NCBI GenBank assembly: GCA_949298805.1
Contig: CASFXY010000003.1
Location: forward strand, 22,868-86,867
DNA length: 64,000 nt
Reading direction: 5' to 3'
DNA from: an uncultured bacterium
Lineage (GTDB): Bacteria > Cyanobacteriota > Vampirovibrionia > Gastranaerophilales > Gastranaerophilaceae
Shown here: piece by piece, positions 26,553-34,991 of the stretch
Numbering within the stretch: position 1 is the stretch's first letter
Layout: each line of letters opens with the position of its first letter
Made by a program: the position numbers and the translations under genes
Notes under the pieces: model-generated
The model's input: only the letters and a program-made list of their open reading frames with translations
Told to the model about the DNA's origin: nothing
Databases searched by the model: none

Positions 26553-27451
26553 TTTACACCGCCTCCTGCAAATTGTTTGAATACTTCTTCATTTTGGTTT
26601 AGAACTATTTGTTCTCCTTTTATTTGTGCTTGAGCTTTCTTGGCAGCTTCTTTTTCCGCTTTTCTTTTGCCAAACAGTAAATTTAAAAGGTGTGGCATAA
26701 AAGCTATTGTTATAGCTGCTTTTGTAGGTGTTATACCAAGATCTGCAACTTTTTTATAAAAAGTAGAATATGCATCAGCTAAATCGCCTGCCATTACTTT
26801 TTTACCGTTTTTCATTGTCATTACCACTTCATCACCAAATTCTTTGGGGTCAATTAATCTTCTGTATTTCGGATCATTTATATATTTAGGCAGATTACTT
26901 GTTACTTTTTTGACACTTTTTGAAATTGGTGTCAGGATTATTGCGGAGAGAACAAAACCGGTTACCGCAGCAACAAAGTTTTTGGTTGCCGCCATTTGTT
27001 TATCTTCTTCTTCTGCACCTGGCATTGCAAGGACACAAATGGGTTTTAAGAGTCCTGCAAGGAAAATTGTTATAATATTCTCAAAAAGCGCTTCATTTTT
27101 GTTGACAAGTCTTAAGCCTCTGTTTACAAATGATGAGTTAACAAAATTATATGCCAACTTACCCGGCTTTTTTATGTCTTTATATTCTCTTATTCCTTCG
27201 TTAACCAATTTAGTTAAGTTTTTTTGGACTATTTCGGCGGTATCTGTGCTTAAACTTGCAGACCCGCTAAAGTTTACACTTTTAGCGGGTCTGTTATTAT
27301 TTTTTACACTCTCTTTATTTGTGCCTGTATGGTTATCATAATAATCTAAACTTTGCTTTATTTTATTCTTCGCATTCATTTTTTGCGGCGAAGAATAAAA
27401 ATTAATTTTTGATGTTAAATGCTCGATTCTCATGGTATTAGTATAAAGCAA
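26549..27451 (-). CDS. F-[SK]-G-motif membrane protein, unknown function
   Basis: 300 residues; translation may start at the second Met (MRIEHLTSK, 27436), because the first codons are not preceded by a clear RBS. SVNFSG lies near residues 55-60, preceded by polar low-complexity sequence. Hydrophobic segments are near 120-142 and 160-178, followed by a charged region and an Ala/Lys-rich helix (KRKAEKEAAKKAQAQ). First gene of a coupled pair with 25638. Likely membrane-associated; function unknown. Confidence 0.7.
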   Translation of the reverse strand: MLYTNTMRIEHLTSKINFYSSPQKMNAKNKIKQSLDYYDNHTGTNKESVKNNNRPAKSVNFSGSASLSTDTAEIVQKNLTKLVNEGIREYKDIKKPGKLAYNFVNSSFVNRGLRLVNKNEALFENIITIFLAGLLKPICVLAMPGAEEEDKQMAATKNFVAAVTGFVLSAIILTPISKSVKKVTSNLPKYINDPKYRRLIDPKEFGDEVVMTMKNGKKVMAGDLADAYSTFYKKVADLGITPTKAAITIAFMPHLLNLLFGKRKAEKEAAKKAQAQIKGEQIVLNQNEEVFKQFAGGGVK

Positions 27452-27504
27452 AAAAATTTTTTTCTTTGCTAGTGTAAAAATATTGTTTTACACTTCTTAA
27501 TAAT

Positions 27505-28485
27505 TTAGCAAATGTTTGCAAAACCTTGCTTTGCGGTTTTTAAGATATAGTTTTCCAATTTATCTGTTATTATTTTTTCTAAATTTATTTTGTACAAAGA
27601 GTTGATTTCTTTTATAAAAAAGCATGGGCTTGTAATATTGATTTCAATGACTTTTCCGCCTATTGTATCAAGTCCTGCCATAATTACACCGTCATCATTC
27701 AGTTTTTTTGAAATAATATTTTCAATTTCTTTTTCTTCTTTTGTTAAAGTTGTAAATCTTAAATTTGCATCACAATGGTCATTAAATTTGAAATCATCAT
27801 TTGTTGCTACTTTTTGTACGGCATATTCCAGAATTTCCCCGCAAATGTAGATGAGTCTTTTATCTCCGTCTTTAATTTGTGGTAAAAATTCTTGCACCAT
27901 AACCGTTGTTTTTCCGTTTTCGGTAGCGGTATTGATTATTGTATTTGTATTTTTGTCACCTTGATACAAATAAAATACACCGCTTGAAAAACAACGGTTA
28001 AGAGGTTTTATAATTATTTCTTTATTTTCTTTTAAAAACTCTCTTATAATAAGAGGATTTGATGTAACTATATTTTTTGGCGCAATCTGAGGAAAATCAT
28101 TTATATAAAGTTTTTCGTTTTTATTTCTTATTGCCTCTGGTGAATTTAAAATAAGGGTTTTCTCTTTGTTTACCAAACTTAAAATATATGTTGCATTGAT
28201 GTAATTTATGTCAACGGGAGGGTCAGGTCTGAAAAATATTGCGCTAAAATTATCAAGAGAGATGTTTCTGCAATCTTCTTTCTTAAAAAGTTCGTCGTTT
28301 TTAAAATACGTTTCCGTGCAAAAACAGTGCGGAAGTGCATTTGTAATGTTGAGCATATTTTTTGTCGCAACAAAAACATTATAAGAACGTTTTAAGAATT
28401 CAACATTCAGCCAAAAATTTGTTACAAGTTTATTAAATTCAAAATATTTAAATTCTAATTCATCTATAATAAAGAGTATTTTCAT
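27505..28485 (-). CDS. GshB-like ATP-grasp protein with altered Gly loops
   Basis: 326 residues aligning along its length with prokaryotic glutathione synthase: FRPDPPVDINYINATYIL, LNSPEAIRNKNEKLY, VQEFLPQIKDGDKR and GLDTIGGKVIEINITSP are all present. Two glycine-rich loops that cover ATP in E. coli GshB are changed: the expected LDGMGG loop reads LNRCFSSG, and the RGNLAAGGRGE loop reads as a glycine-free stretch (near NDHCDANLRF). The fold and ligase chemistry are likely kept, but the substrate or activity may differ. No gshA is nearby. Single gene; minus strand. Confidence 0.75.
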   Translation of the reverse strand: MKILFIIDELEFKYFEFNKLVTNFWLNVEFLKRSYNVFVATKNMLNITNALPHCFCTETYFKNDELFKKEDCRNISLDNFSAIFFRPDPPVDINYINATYILSLVNKEKTLILNSPEAIRNKNEKLYINDFPQIAPKNIVTSNPLIIREFLKENKEIIIKPLNRCFSSGVFYLYQGDKNTNTIINTATENGKTTVMVQEFLPQIKDGDKRLIYICGEILEYAVQKVATNDDFKFNDHCDANLRFTTLTKEEKEIENIISKKLNDDGVIMAGLDTIGGKVIEINITSPCFFIKEINSLYKINLEKIITDKLENYILKTAKQGFANIC

Positions 28486-28556
28486 AATAATATAAATTAT
28501 ATAATAAACAAAACGTACGATTTTAAAAAATTTTTTTATATTGTATAATTACTGCC

Positions 28557-28766
28557 ATGAATAAATGTCCTTTTAATAATGAGTACTGTAATAACGAATG
28601 TGCTTTATTTGTTTCAAAAGACGAACTCAACGAACTTGTTGTTAACAGATTAAAAGCTATTGGGGTTTTTAACGATACTAATGGTGGAATATGTTCCATA
28701 AAGTCGCTTGCATTAGCACATTCTCGTTATATGTTTGAAAATACTACGGTGTATAACAAGAATTAA
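28557..28766 (+). CDS. Cys-rich mini-protein with CPxxxxxCxxxC motif
   Basis: A 69-residue soluble protein of unknown function. The N-terminus MNKCPFNNEYCNNECALF places Cys at 4, 11 and 15, with another at 46 (GGICSIKSLA), a plausible metal or Fe-S site. The rest is helical. It starts a plus-strand run of genes, 15 nt upstream of a TPR gene, and its ATG lies about 7 nt after a TATAAT-like element at 28543. Confidence 0.6.
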   Translation: MNKCPFNNEYCNNECALFVSKDELNELVVNRLKAIGVFNDTNGGICSIKSLALAHSRYMFENTTVYNKN

Positions 28767-28781
28767 GAAAGAAAATTATCC

Positions 28782-29822
28782 ATGCATAAAGAAATTTTAA
28801 TTGAAGAATTAAAAAAGAAAATAGCTCACTTGCCTGATTGTGATGAAAATTACAGAGCACTTGCGAATATATATGTTGCCGATGAAGATTATGAAAATGC
28901 ATTAAGCGTTTATGAGGCTCTGCTCGATAAATTTCCGGATGATATGCAAGCCCTTATAAATACCGGAAGTATCTATTTCTATAAAAAGAATTACGAAAAA
29001 GCGATAGAAAATTACTTAAAAGCAAGCAGGTCCGATTCGTCTTCTTTTGCGGTTAATTATAACCTTGGAAATGTTTATGCTGAAATAGGCAGTTTTTCAA
29101 ATGCTCTTAAATATTATAATAAAGCTCTTGAAATTAAACCTGATACTGCAGATGTATACAGTGCGATAGGTTTTTTATATCAGGATAATGATGATTATCA
29201 AGAAGCCCGCAGATACTATCAAAAGGCAATTGATATTGAACCTCAGTGTCCTGAATATCATATAAACCTTGCAAATGTGTATCAGAAAATTAATGATTAT
29301 GAATTGGCGTGTAAGCATTACAAGATAGCTTATGAATTTGATACATCAGACAAAAAAGCATGTCTTTGCCTTGCAAATGCTTATGCTTCTTTGGAAAAAT
29401 TTGACGAAGCCGAAAAATATTTCGAATATACAACAAAAATTGATCCTAATTATTATTCAGCTTGGGTTTGCAGAGCTATTGCAAAGGCAGATGAGGGTGA
29501 TTTAGATAATGCAATAATATTATTTAAACACGCAATCGAACTTGATGTTTCAAAACCCAATGCATATTTGTTGTTAGCTAATGTTTTGATGGGCGAAAAG
29601 CGTTATCAGGAGGCCATTTCCTTATATGAAAAAGCGCTAAAACTTGCAAATAACCCGACCAAGATATTTGTGTTGATGGCAAATGCCTATATTATGCTTG
29701 ATATGCATGCAGCAGCCGCAAAATATTATCGCCTTGCCATGAATGAAGAACCGGATAATCTTGAAATTAAGCTTATATATACGGATATTGCAAATAATTT
29801 TATATTAAAAAAGGTAAGTTAA
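28782..29822 (+). CDS. TPR-repeat protein
   Basis: 346 residues, almost wholly tetratricopeptide repeats (about nine 34-residue units, e.g. AVNYNLGNVYAEIGSFSNAL and ADVYSAIGFLYQDNDDYQEA). There is no signal peptide or membrane segment, so it is probably a cytoplasmic scaffold. It is followed 1 nt later by the Tic20-like gene and then fliO, suggesting a role in envelope or organelle assembly. The partner is unknown. Confidence 0.85.
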   Translation: MHKEILIEELKKKIAHLPDCDENYRALANIYVADEDYENALSVYEALLDKFPDDMQALINTGSIYFYKKNYEKAIENYLKASRSDSSSFAVNYNLGNVYAEIGSFSNALKYYNKALEIKPDTADVYSAIGFLYQDNDDYQEARRYYQKAIDIEPQCPEYHINLANVYQKINDYELACKHYKIAYEFDTSDKKACLCLANAYASLEKFDEAEKYFEYTTKIDPNYYSAWVCRAIAKADEGDLDNAIILFKHAIELDVSKPNAYLLLANVLMGEKRYQEAISLYEKALKLANNPTKIFVLMANAYIMLDMHAAAAKYYRLAMNEEPDNLEIKLIYTDIANNFILKKVS

Positions 29823-29823
29823 T

Positions 29824-30240
29824 ATGCGCCAAAACGGCATCGGAGTTCAATTAATAGAAAGAATAATAAGTTCGCTTTCGTATTTTACGTTCGGTATTGC
29901 CGGAGTTGTATGGATAATTGTTTGTTATATATCGAAAAATTCCATGTCGCATTTTTGTTCTTATAACATATACCAGTCCATATTTTTTTCAATTTTTATT
30001 TATGTAATTTCGCTTTTTTGTTCAATAGTTGCGGGAATTTTAAGCGCAGTACCTTTTTTAGGCAAAATAGTAAATGATTTTTCAATCTTTTTTGCGCAAA
30101 CTCCAATTTATTTTGGCTATACTCTTTGGGGTTTGTTGATATTCGTTGTTACTTGTTATCTTGCACTTTTTGCTTTTTTTGGCAGGTACCCTTATTTACC
30201 TTTTATTTCTGATGTTATTGGTTCAAATTTTAGGAGATAG
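29824..30240 (+). CDS. Tic20-like/DUF4870-type small membrane protein
   Basis: 138 residues with about three to four membrane segments (18-38, 46-72, 95-120). It begins with a polar LIERIISSLSYF, has HFCSYNIYQSIFFSIFIY (cf. the FHxxQ of the family) and ends GRYPYLPFISDVIGSNFRR, which resembles the 'G.Y..iP.iS.a' C-terminus of cyanobacterial Tic20 homologs. Assignment is from pattern memory, so moderate. It starts 1 nt after the TPR stop; the following fliO start is just past its stop. Confidence 0.55.
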   Translation: MRQNGIGVQLIERIISSLSYFTFGIAGVVWIIVCYISKNSMSHFCSYNIYQSIFFSIFIYVISLFCSIVAGILSAVPFLGKIVNDFSIFFAQTPIYFGYTLWGLLIFVVTCYLALFAFFGRYPYLPFISDVIGSNFRR

Positions 30241-30244
30241 TATA

Positions 30245-30652
30245 ATTAAAAAGTTTTTTGTTATCTTTTGTATTTTTTTAAATACCCTTTCAGCTTTTGC
30301 TATGGACTCACCGTATTCTTCGCAAGAGTTTCAGGAAGTACTTAAGCATGATACTTATGAGCCGAATTATTTTACATTAATTTTCGGATTAATAATAGTT
30401 ATATGTTTGATATATTTTACAGGTTATTTTTATCAAAAACTTATTGGTGTAAATTCCAAAATAAATAAAAAAGCAGGCATTGATAACAATTTTGATAAAG
30501 TCAAAATTATCTCATCCACTCCCTTAGGGCAAGGCAAATGTATTTATATTGTTGAAATTAGAGGTAAGCATTTGGTATTGGGGGCGACAGATAATCAAAT
30601 TAATTTGCTAAAGGAATACGATACATTTGATATTAAAAAGGAAACCGATTGA
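30245..30652 (+). CDS. fliO: FliO-like flagellar export protein, apparent ATT start
   Basis: Read from ATT 30245 (as fMet) the product is 135 residues with a textbook signal peptide, MKKFFVIFCIFLNTLSAFA, a membrane segment (about 40-62) and a C-terminal FliO domain: VKIISSTPLGQGKCIYIVEI followed by LVLGATDNQINLL. FliO is a chaperone for FliP in the flagellar type III export gate. AGGAG at 30232-30236 is 8 nt from ATT 30245. The nearest in-frame ATG (30212) has no RBS and lies inside the upstream gene. Other flagellar genes are not in the window. The stop overlaps the next ATG by 1 bp. Confidence 0.75.
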   Translation: MKKFFVIFCIFLNTLSAFAMDSPYSSQEFQEVLKHDTYEPNYFTLIFGLIIVICLIYFTGYFYQKLIGVNSKINKKAGIDNNFDKVKIISSTPLGQGKCIYIVEIRGKHLVLGATDNQINLLKEYDTFDIKKETD

Positions 30653-31518
30653 TGCGCAGAACTGTTAAAATTGGTAATTATAACATTGGCGATTTGAGTC
30701 ATTGCTTTATTATTGCCGAAATTGGTATTAATCATAACGGCGATATTAACCTTGCAAAAAAACTTATAAAAATGGCACATGATTTAGGTGCAGATGCGGT
30801 TAAATTTCAAAAAAGAACGGTTGATGTCGTCTATACAAAACATGAACTTGAAATGGAACGTCCAAATCCTTTTGGGAATACAAACGGAGATTTAAAAAGG
30901 GGTTTGGAGTTTGGTTATGATGAGTATAAAATTATTGATAATTACTGCAAAAGTTTGTCTATATTGTGGTTCGCCTCTTGTTGGGATGAAGCTTCGGTAG
31001 ATTTTATTGAACAGTTTAATCCCCCATGTTATAAAATTTCTTCCGCTTCTCTTACTGATGATGGTTTAATTTCTTATATTAAGAGCAAAGGGCGCCCAAT
31101 TTTACTTGCGACCGGTATGAGCACCCAAGAGCAAATTGACCATGCGTTAGAAATTTTAGGGCAGGATAATATTATACTTATGCACTGTACCTCAACATAC
31201 CCAAGTCGTGAAGATGAATTAAATTTAAATGTAATTCCAAACTACATAAAGAAGTATAACTGTCCAATAGGTTACAGCGGGCATGAAAAAGGTGTTTTTC
31301 CATCTGTTTTGGCTGCTTCAATGGGCGCTTGTGCGGTTGAGCGACATATTACTACGGATAGAACTCTTTGGGGGTCGGACCATCCGGCGAGCCTTGAGCC
31401 GGACGGATTAAGGCGACTTGTTCGTGATATAAGACTTTTAAACGTTATAAAAGGTGACGGGAAAAAGGTTGTTTATAATTCAGAGTTGCCTATAATTAAG
31501 AAACTTAGAAGGAAATAA
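30652..31518 (+). CDS. NeuB-family nonulosonic acid synthase, short form
   Basis: Condenses PEP with an N-acetyl hexosamine to make a sialic-acid-like 9-carbon sugar (by family). 288 residues from ATG 30652. The TIM-barrel motifs are clear: IIAEIGINHNGD, AVKFQKR, WFASCWDEASVDF, YKISSASL, LATGMST, LMHCTSTYP, IGYSGHEKG and ERHITTD. It ends right after the barrel and lacks the C-terminal SAF/antifreeze domain of full-length (~345) NeuB/SpsE. A KdsC-type phosphatase follows 3 nt later. The precise sugar (Neu5Ac, legionaminate, pseudaminate or another) cannot be told. Confidence 0.85.
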   Translation: MRRTVKIGNYNIGDLSHCFIIAEIGINHNGDINLAKKLIKMAHDLGADAVKFQKRTVDVVYTKHELEMERPNPFGNTNGDLKRGLEFGYDEYKIIDNYCKSLSILWFASCWDEASVDFIEQFNPPCYKISSASLTDDGLISYIKSKGRPILLATGMSTQEQIDHALEILGQDNIILMHCTSTYPSREDELNLNVIPNYIKKYNCPIGYSGHEKGVFPSVLAASMGACAVERHITTDRTLWGSDHPASLEPDGLRRLVRDIRLLNVIKGDGKKVVYNSELPIIKKLRRK

Positions 31519-31521
31519 AAC

Positions 31522-32001
31522 ATGTTGAATTTATCAAAAAATATAAAGCTTGTTGCATCTGATTTTGATGGTGTATTTACTGACGGTTCCGTATATTTAG
31601 ATGAAGATTTAAAACAGGTAAAAAAAATTAATTTCTCTGATATTATGGGAGTATCAAGACTTTTAAAGGCTGGCTATAAATTTGCTATAATTTCGGGCGA
31701 AACTTCAAATATTTTAAATTATTTTAAAAATAAATTTAATGTCGAGGATATATATGGCGGTGTTCGCCAAAAAGGAGTTGTTCTTTCGGAAATAATGCAA
31801 AAATACTCGCTTAGTGCAGATGAGGTTTTGTATATAGGGGATGATGTAAATGACTTACCTGCTTTTGATTGTGTAACTTATAAAATTGCGCCTTATAACG
31901 CTAACCCTTTATTGAAATTGCGCACAGATATACAAATTACCGGAAATTCGGGTGGAAATGGCGCTTTTCGTGAACTTGTTGAAGACCTTTTAAATTCATA
32001 G
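31522..32001 (+). CDS. KdsC-like HAD phosphatase
   Basis: 159 residues, HAD superfamily C0 type. Motif I DFDGVFTDG (near 14-22), motif II SGET (near 61), motif III Lys region (RQKG) and motif IV IGDDVNDLPA (near 113) are present. Homologs dephosphorylate Kdo-8-phosphate or N-acylneuraminate-9-phosphate. Being directly downstream of a NeuB-type synthase, it most likely removes the phosphate from that enzyme's product. KdsA, KdsB or CMP-sugar synthetase are not in view. Confidence 0.87.
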   Translation: MLNLSKNIKLVASDFDGVFTDGSVYLDEDLKQVKKINFSDIMGVSRLLKAGYKFAIISGETSNILNYFKNKFNVEDIYGGVRQKGVVLSEIMQKYSLSADEVLYIGDDVNDLPAFDCVTYKIAPYNANPLLKLRTDIQITGNSGGNGAFRELVEDLLNS

Positions 32002-32016
32002 TAGTATTATTTTAGA

Positions 32017-33729
32017 ATGTTTAAGTTTTTTTATAAAATTGCAAAACGTGTTAATGAGTTTAATGCTCTCATAAATGACTATAAAAATGTCGGAAAAGAG
32101 GTGTCCTTGCCTTCTTATGCCTATGTGAACTGGGGAATGCAATTGGCTGAGTCCGGCAAGGAAGATGAGGCGCTTGAAAAGTTTAAACTAAGTGCGGATA
32201 TGGTAAATTCAACCCCCGAGGCATTTGTTAACCTTGGGATAATATGTGCAAAAAAAGGTAATTTCGAAGAAGCTTGTAAATTTTTCAGAAAAGCAATAAA
32301 AATTGATGAAACCTGCGCAAGAGCATGGACTCTTTTAGCAAGTGCCTATGGTGAATTGGGAAATTATAAAGAAGCAAAGAAAGCATTCAAAATTTCGCTT
32401 AAATACGATAAAAGAAACTTTCAAACATATTTAAATCAGGGAATATTTCTTGCAAAAACCGGTGAATCAAATGAGGCGCTATTGAGCCTTAAAAATGCTT
32501 ATGCCTGTAACCCCCAAGAGCCGCAAAGTACTTTTTTGTCAGGCATTATATACTCTCAGATGAAAAACTATGATGATGCAGTTAAAATGTTTAAACTTAC
32601 GGTAAGTACTTCGCCTTTTCATGCAGAGGCGCTTTACCATCTGGCTTTTTGTTACTACCAACTTAAAAATTACGAGCTTGCAATTAATTACGCTAAAAAA
32701 TCAAAAAGTGCCAGCCCTACAAAAATTGAAAATTTTATCATAATTGCAGAAAGCTATATGGCTCAAAAAAATAAAGAGGACTGTTTTGCAATATTTGATG
32801 AAGCAAAAAAGGCAGGTCTTATTTCATACCAATTACTTTATTCTAAAGGCGTTGCGTATCAATCTTTTGATATGTGGCAAGAAGCAATTGATATTTTTAA
32901 ATCAGCAGTAGAGCTTGATGAGGCTAATTTTTATGCTCATTATGGGCTTACTCTTTCTTATTTAAAATTAGAAATGGACGAGGATGCAAAAAATGAGTTA
33001 CTAAAAGTCATTGAATTAAATCCTAACCACACGGTTTCGATGTTTAATCTTGCACAGTTGCTTTTTAAACAAAAAGATTATGACGGCGCAATATATTGGT
33101 ACAAGAAAACTATTTCCGTTGATGCAAAACTTGTTAATGTGTATTTTAATATTGCTAATGCTTACCAGATGAAAGGTGAGCTTCAAAAAGCCGTTAAATA
33201 CTGGGAAAAATCCGTAGAGTATGATAATAACAATGTCGGTGCACTCTTAAACCTTGCAAATACATATTCGACTCTTGGTGATAGTGCGCTTGCTTTAAGA
33301 AAAGCCAGAAGTGCCTATATTATCGATAAGAAAAATCCTGATGTTATCATGAGTTATGCAATTATTCTTTTGAAAGAAAATGACATATATAGTGCAAGAG
33401 AAAAATTTGAAGAAGTTCTCCAAATTAATCCCGAGCTTACGGTTGCAAGATTTGCTCTTATAGAGTGTTTAATAAAAACAAATAAACCAAAAGAGGCAAT
33501 GGCTGACTTGGAAAAATTCAGAAACGAATATTCGGATAAAAAAGAATTTATGATGTTAAATCTTCTTGCATATTTAAAAATTGATGAAATGGAAAATAAT
33601 AATTATTTAATTGCACAAATAATTGAGATTTGTGATAAAATATTGACTGCAACAGGTGAAGATTCTTGGGTGCAAAATGTTAAAGATGAATATATAAAGA
33701 AGCAAGACAACATAAACTGTAAAGGATGA
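32017..33729 (+). CDS. Large TPR-repeat protein
   Basis: 570 residues built of about a dozen TPR units (e.g. AFVNLGIICAKKGNFEEACK, AWTLLASAYGELGNYKEAKK). No signal peptide or membrane segment. It lies in the same run as the NeuB/KdsC genes; TPR proteins of this type sometimes accompany glycan or pilus assembly, but nothing in this sequence fixes the partner. Its TGA overlaps the start region of lysC. Confidence 0.85.
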   Translation: MFKFFYKIAKRVNEFNALINDYKNVGKEVSLPSYAYVNWGMQLAESGKEDEALEKFKLSADMVNSTPEAFVNLGIICAKKGNFEEACKFFRKAIKIDETCARAWTLLASAYGELGNYKEAKKAFKISLKYDKRNFQTYLNQGIFLAKTGESNEALLSLKNAYACNPQEPQSTFLSGIIYSQMKNYDDAVKMFKLTVSTSPFHAEALYHLAFCYYQLKNYELAINYAKKSKSASPTKIENFIIIAESYMAQKNKEDCFAIFDEAKKAGLISYQLLYSKGVAYQSFDMWQEAIDIFKSAVELDEANFYAHYGLTLSYLKLEMDEDAKNELLKVIELNPNHTVSMFNLAQLLFKQKDYDGAIYWYKKTISVDAKLVNVYFNIANAYQMKGELQKAVKYWEKSVEYDNNNVGALLNLANTYSTLGDSALALRKARSAYIIDKKNPDVIMSYAIILLKENDIYSAREKFEEVLQINPELTVARFALIECLIKTNKPKEAMADLEKFRNEYSDKKEFMMLNLLAYLKIDEMENNNYLIAQIIEICDKILTATGEDSWVQNVKDEYIKKQDNINCKG

Positions 33730-33731
33730 AA

Positions 33732-34991
33732 ATGGGAATTGTAGTTCAAAAATTCGGCGGCACATCAGTTGCTGATTCCGAAAAAATTAAAAATGTAGCC
33801 GATGCGGTAATTAAAGAAAAATTAAACGGAAACAAAGTAATTGTTGTTGTTTCTGCCATGGGGCACACAACAGATAATTTAATTAAATTGTCAAAAGAAA
33901 TTACATCAACGCCTCTGGATAGAGAGATGGATATGCTTTTGTCTACGGGTGAACAGGTTTCGATGTCATTACTTGCAATGGCAATTAATGAAAAAGGTCA
34001 TAAGGCTGTAAGTTTAAATGCTATGCAGGTCGGAATTTTAACCGAACCAAACCATTGTAGAGCTCGAATTGTAGATATAAAACAGGAAAGAGTAAAAAGA
34101 CATCTGGACAACGGTGAAATTGTTATAATAGCAGGATTTCAAGGAATAACAACCGATGGTGAAATAACAACCCTTGGCAGAGGCGGTTCGGATACTTCGG
34201 CAGTTGCACTTGCCGCCGCATTTAAGGCCGACAGATGTGATATTTATTCTGATGTTGAAGGTGTTTATACAACAGATCCCAGAGTGGTCCCGACTGCACA
34301 AAAATTAGAGGTTATATCCTATGAAGAAATGCTTGAATTAGCACGTGTCGGCGCAAACGTTTTGCATCCAAGATCTGTAGAAACTGCAAAACTTTGCGAT
34401 GTACCCATGGGGGTGCGCAGCTCTTTTAAACTCGATGACTTAGGAACATTAATAATAGGAGTAGATAAAATGGAATTGCACAAACCTGTTACAGGATTAG
34501 CATGCGACAGTTCTCAAGTAAGAATAGTTATTTGTGATGTTCCGGACAAACCGGGCAATGCAGGAAAGCTTTTTACCTTACTCGCAAACTGTGGCTTGAG
34601 TGTCGATATGATTATTCAATCTTATGCGAGAAGCATGGGAAATACTAATGATATTGCATTTACAATTGATAAAAATGATGTCCCGAAATTTGATAAAGTT
34701 GCCCCTGAAATAAAAAGCATAATGAATCCCAGTAATATTCACATTGATGAAGATATTGCAAAAGTTTCTATTGTGGGTGCAGGCATGATTGACAGGCCCG
34801 GTATTGCAGCTACTATGTTTGAAACTCTTGCTAAATTGGGTATAAATATTAAGATGATTTCTACCTCTGAAATTAAAATAAGCTGTCTTGTTGAAAAATG
34901 TCACGCAAAGGAAGCGGTTGTAGCTCTATGCAATGTTTTTGAACTTGATGGCGCAGATATTGCTGACGTTAAAGGTGATTTACCCGTTTAA
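33732..34991 (+). CDS. lysC: Aspartate kinase
   Basis: Phosphorylates aspartate for Lys/Thr/Met synthesis. 419 residues: N-terminal VQKFGGTSVAD, GRGGSDTSAVALAAAFKADRC (a nucleotide- and aspartate-binding segment), DVEGVYTTDPRVV, and two C-terminal ACT domains (about 265-415) that normally mediate Lys and Thr feedback. I chose ATG 33732 over 33726 because AAAGG lies directly against the latter. LdpA follows with a 1-bp overlap. Confidence 0.95.
   Translation: MGIVVQKFGGTSVADSEKIKNVADAVIKEKLNGNKVIVVVSAMGHTTDNLIKLSKEITSTPLDREMDMLLSTGEQVSMSLLAMAINEKGHKAVSLNAMQVGILTEPNHCRARIVDIKQERVKRHLDNGEIVIIAGFQGITTDGEITTLGRGGSDTSAVALAAAFKADRCDIYSDVEGVYTTDPRVVPTAQKLEVISYEEMLELARVGANVLHPRSVETAKLCDVPMGVRSSFKLDDLGTLIIGVDKMELHKPVTGLACDSSQVRIVICDVPDKPGNAGKLFTLLANCGLSVDMIIQSYARSMGNTNDIAFTIDKNDVPKFDKVAPEIKSIMNPSNIHIDEDIAKVSIVGAGMIDRPGIAATMFETLAKLGINIKMISTSEIKISCLVEKCHAKEAVVALCNVFELDGADIADVKGDLPV

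Noticed and set aside
26844..27341. 165-residue plus-strand ORF
   Set aside because: Antisense to the 26549 gene; hydrophobic shadow without RBS.
30146..30244. Extended N-terminus of the FliO-like protein from 30146
   Set aside because: It lies wholly inside the Tic20-like gene, has no RBS, and would bury the signal peptide.
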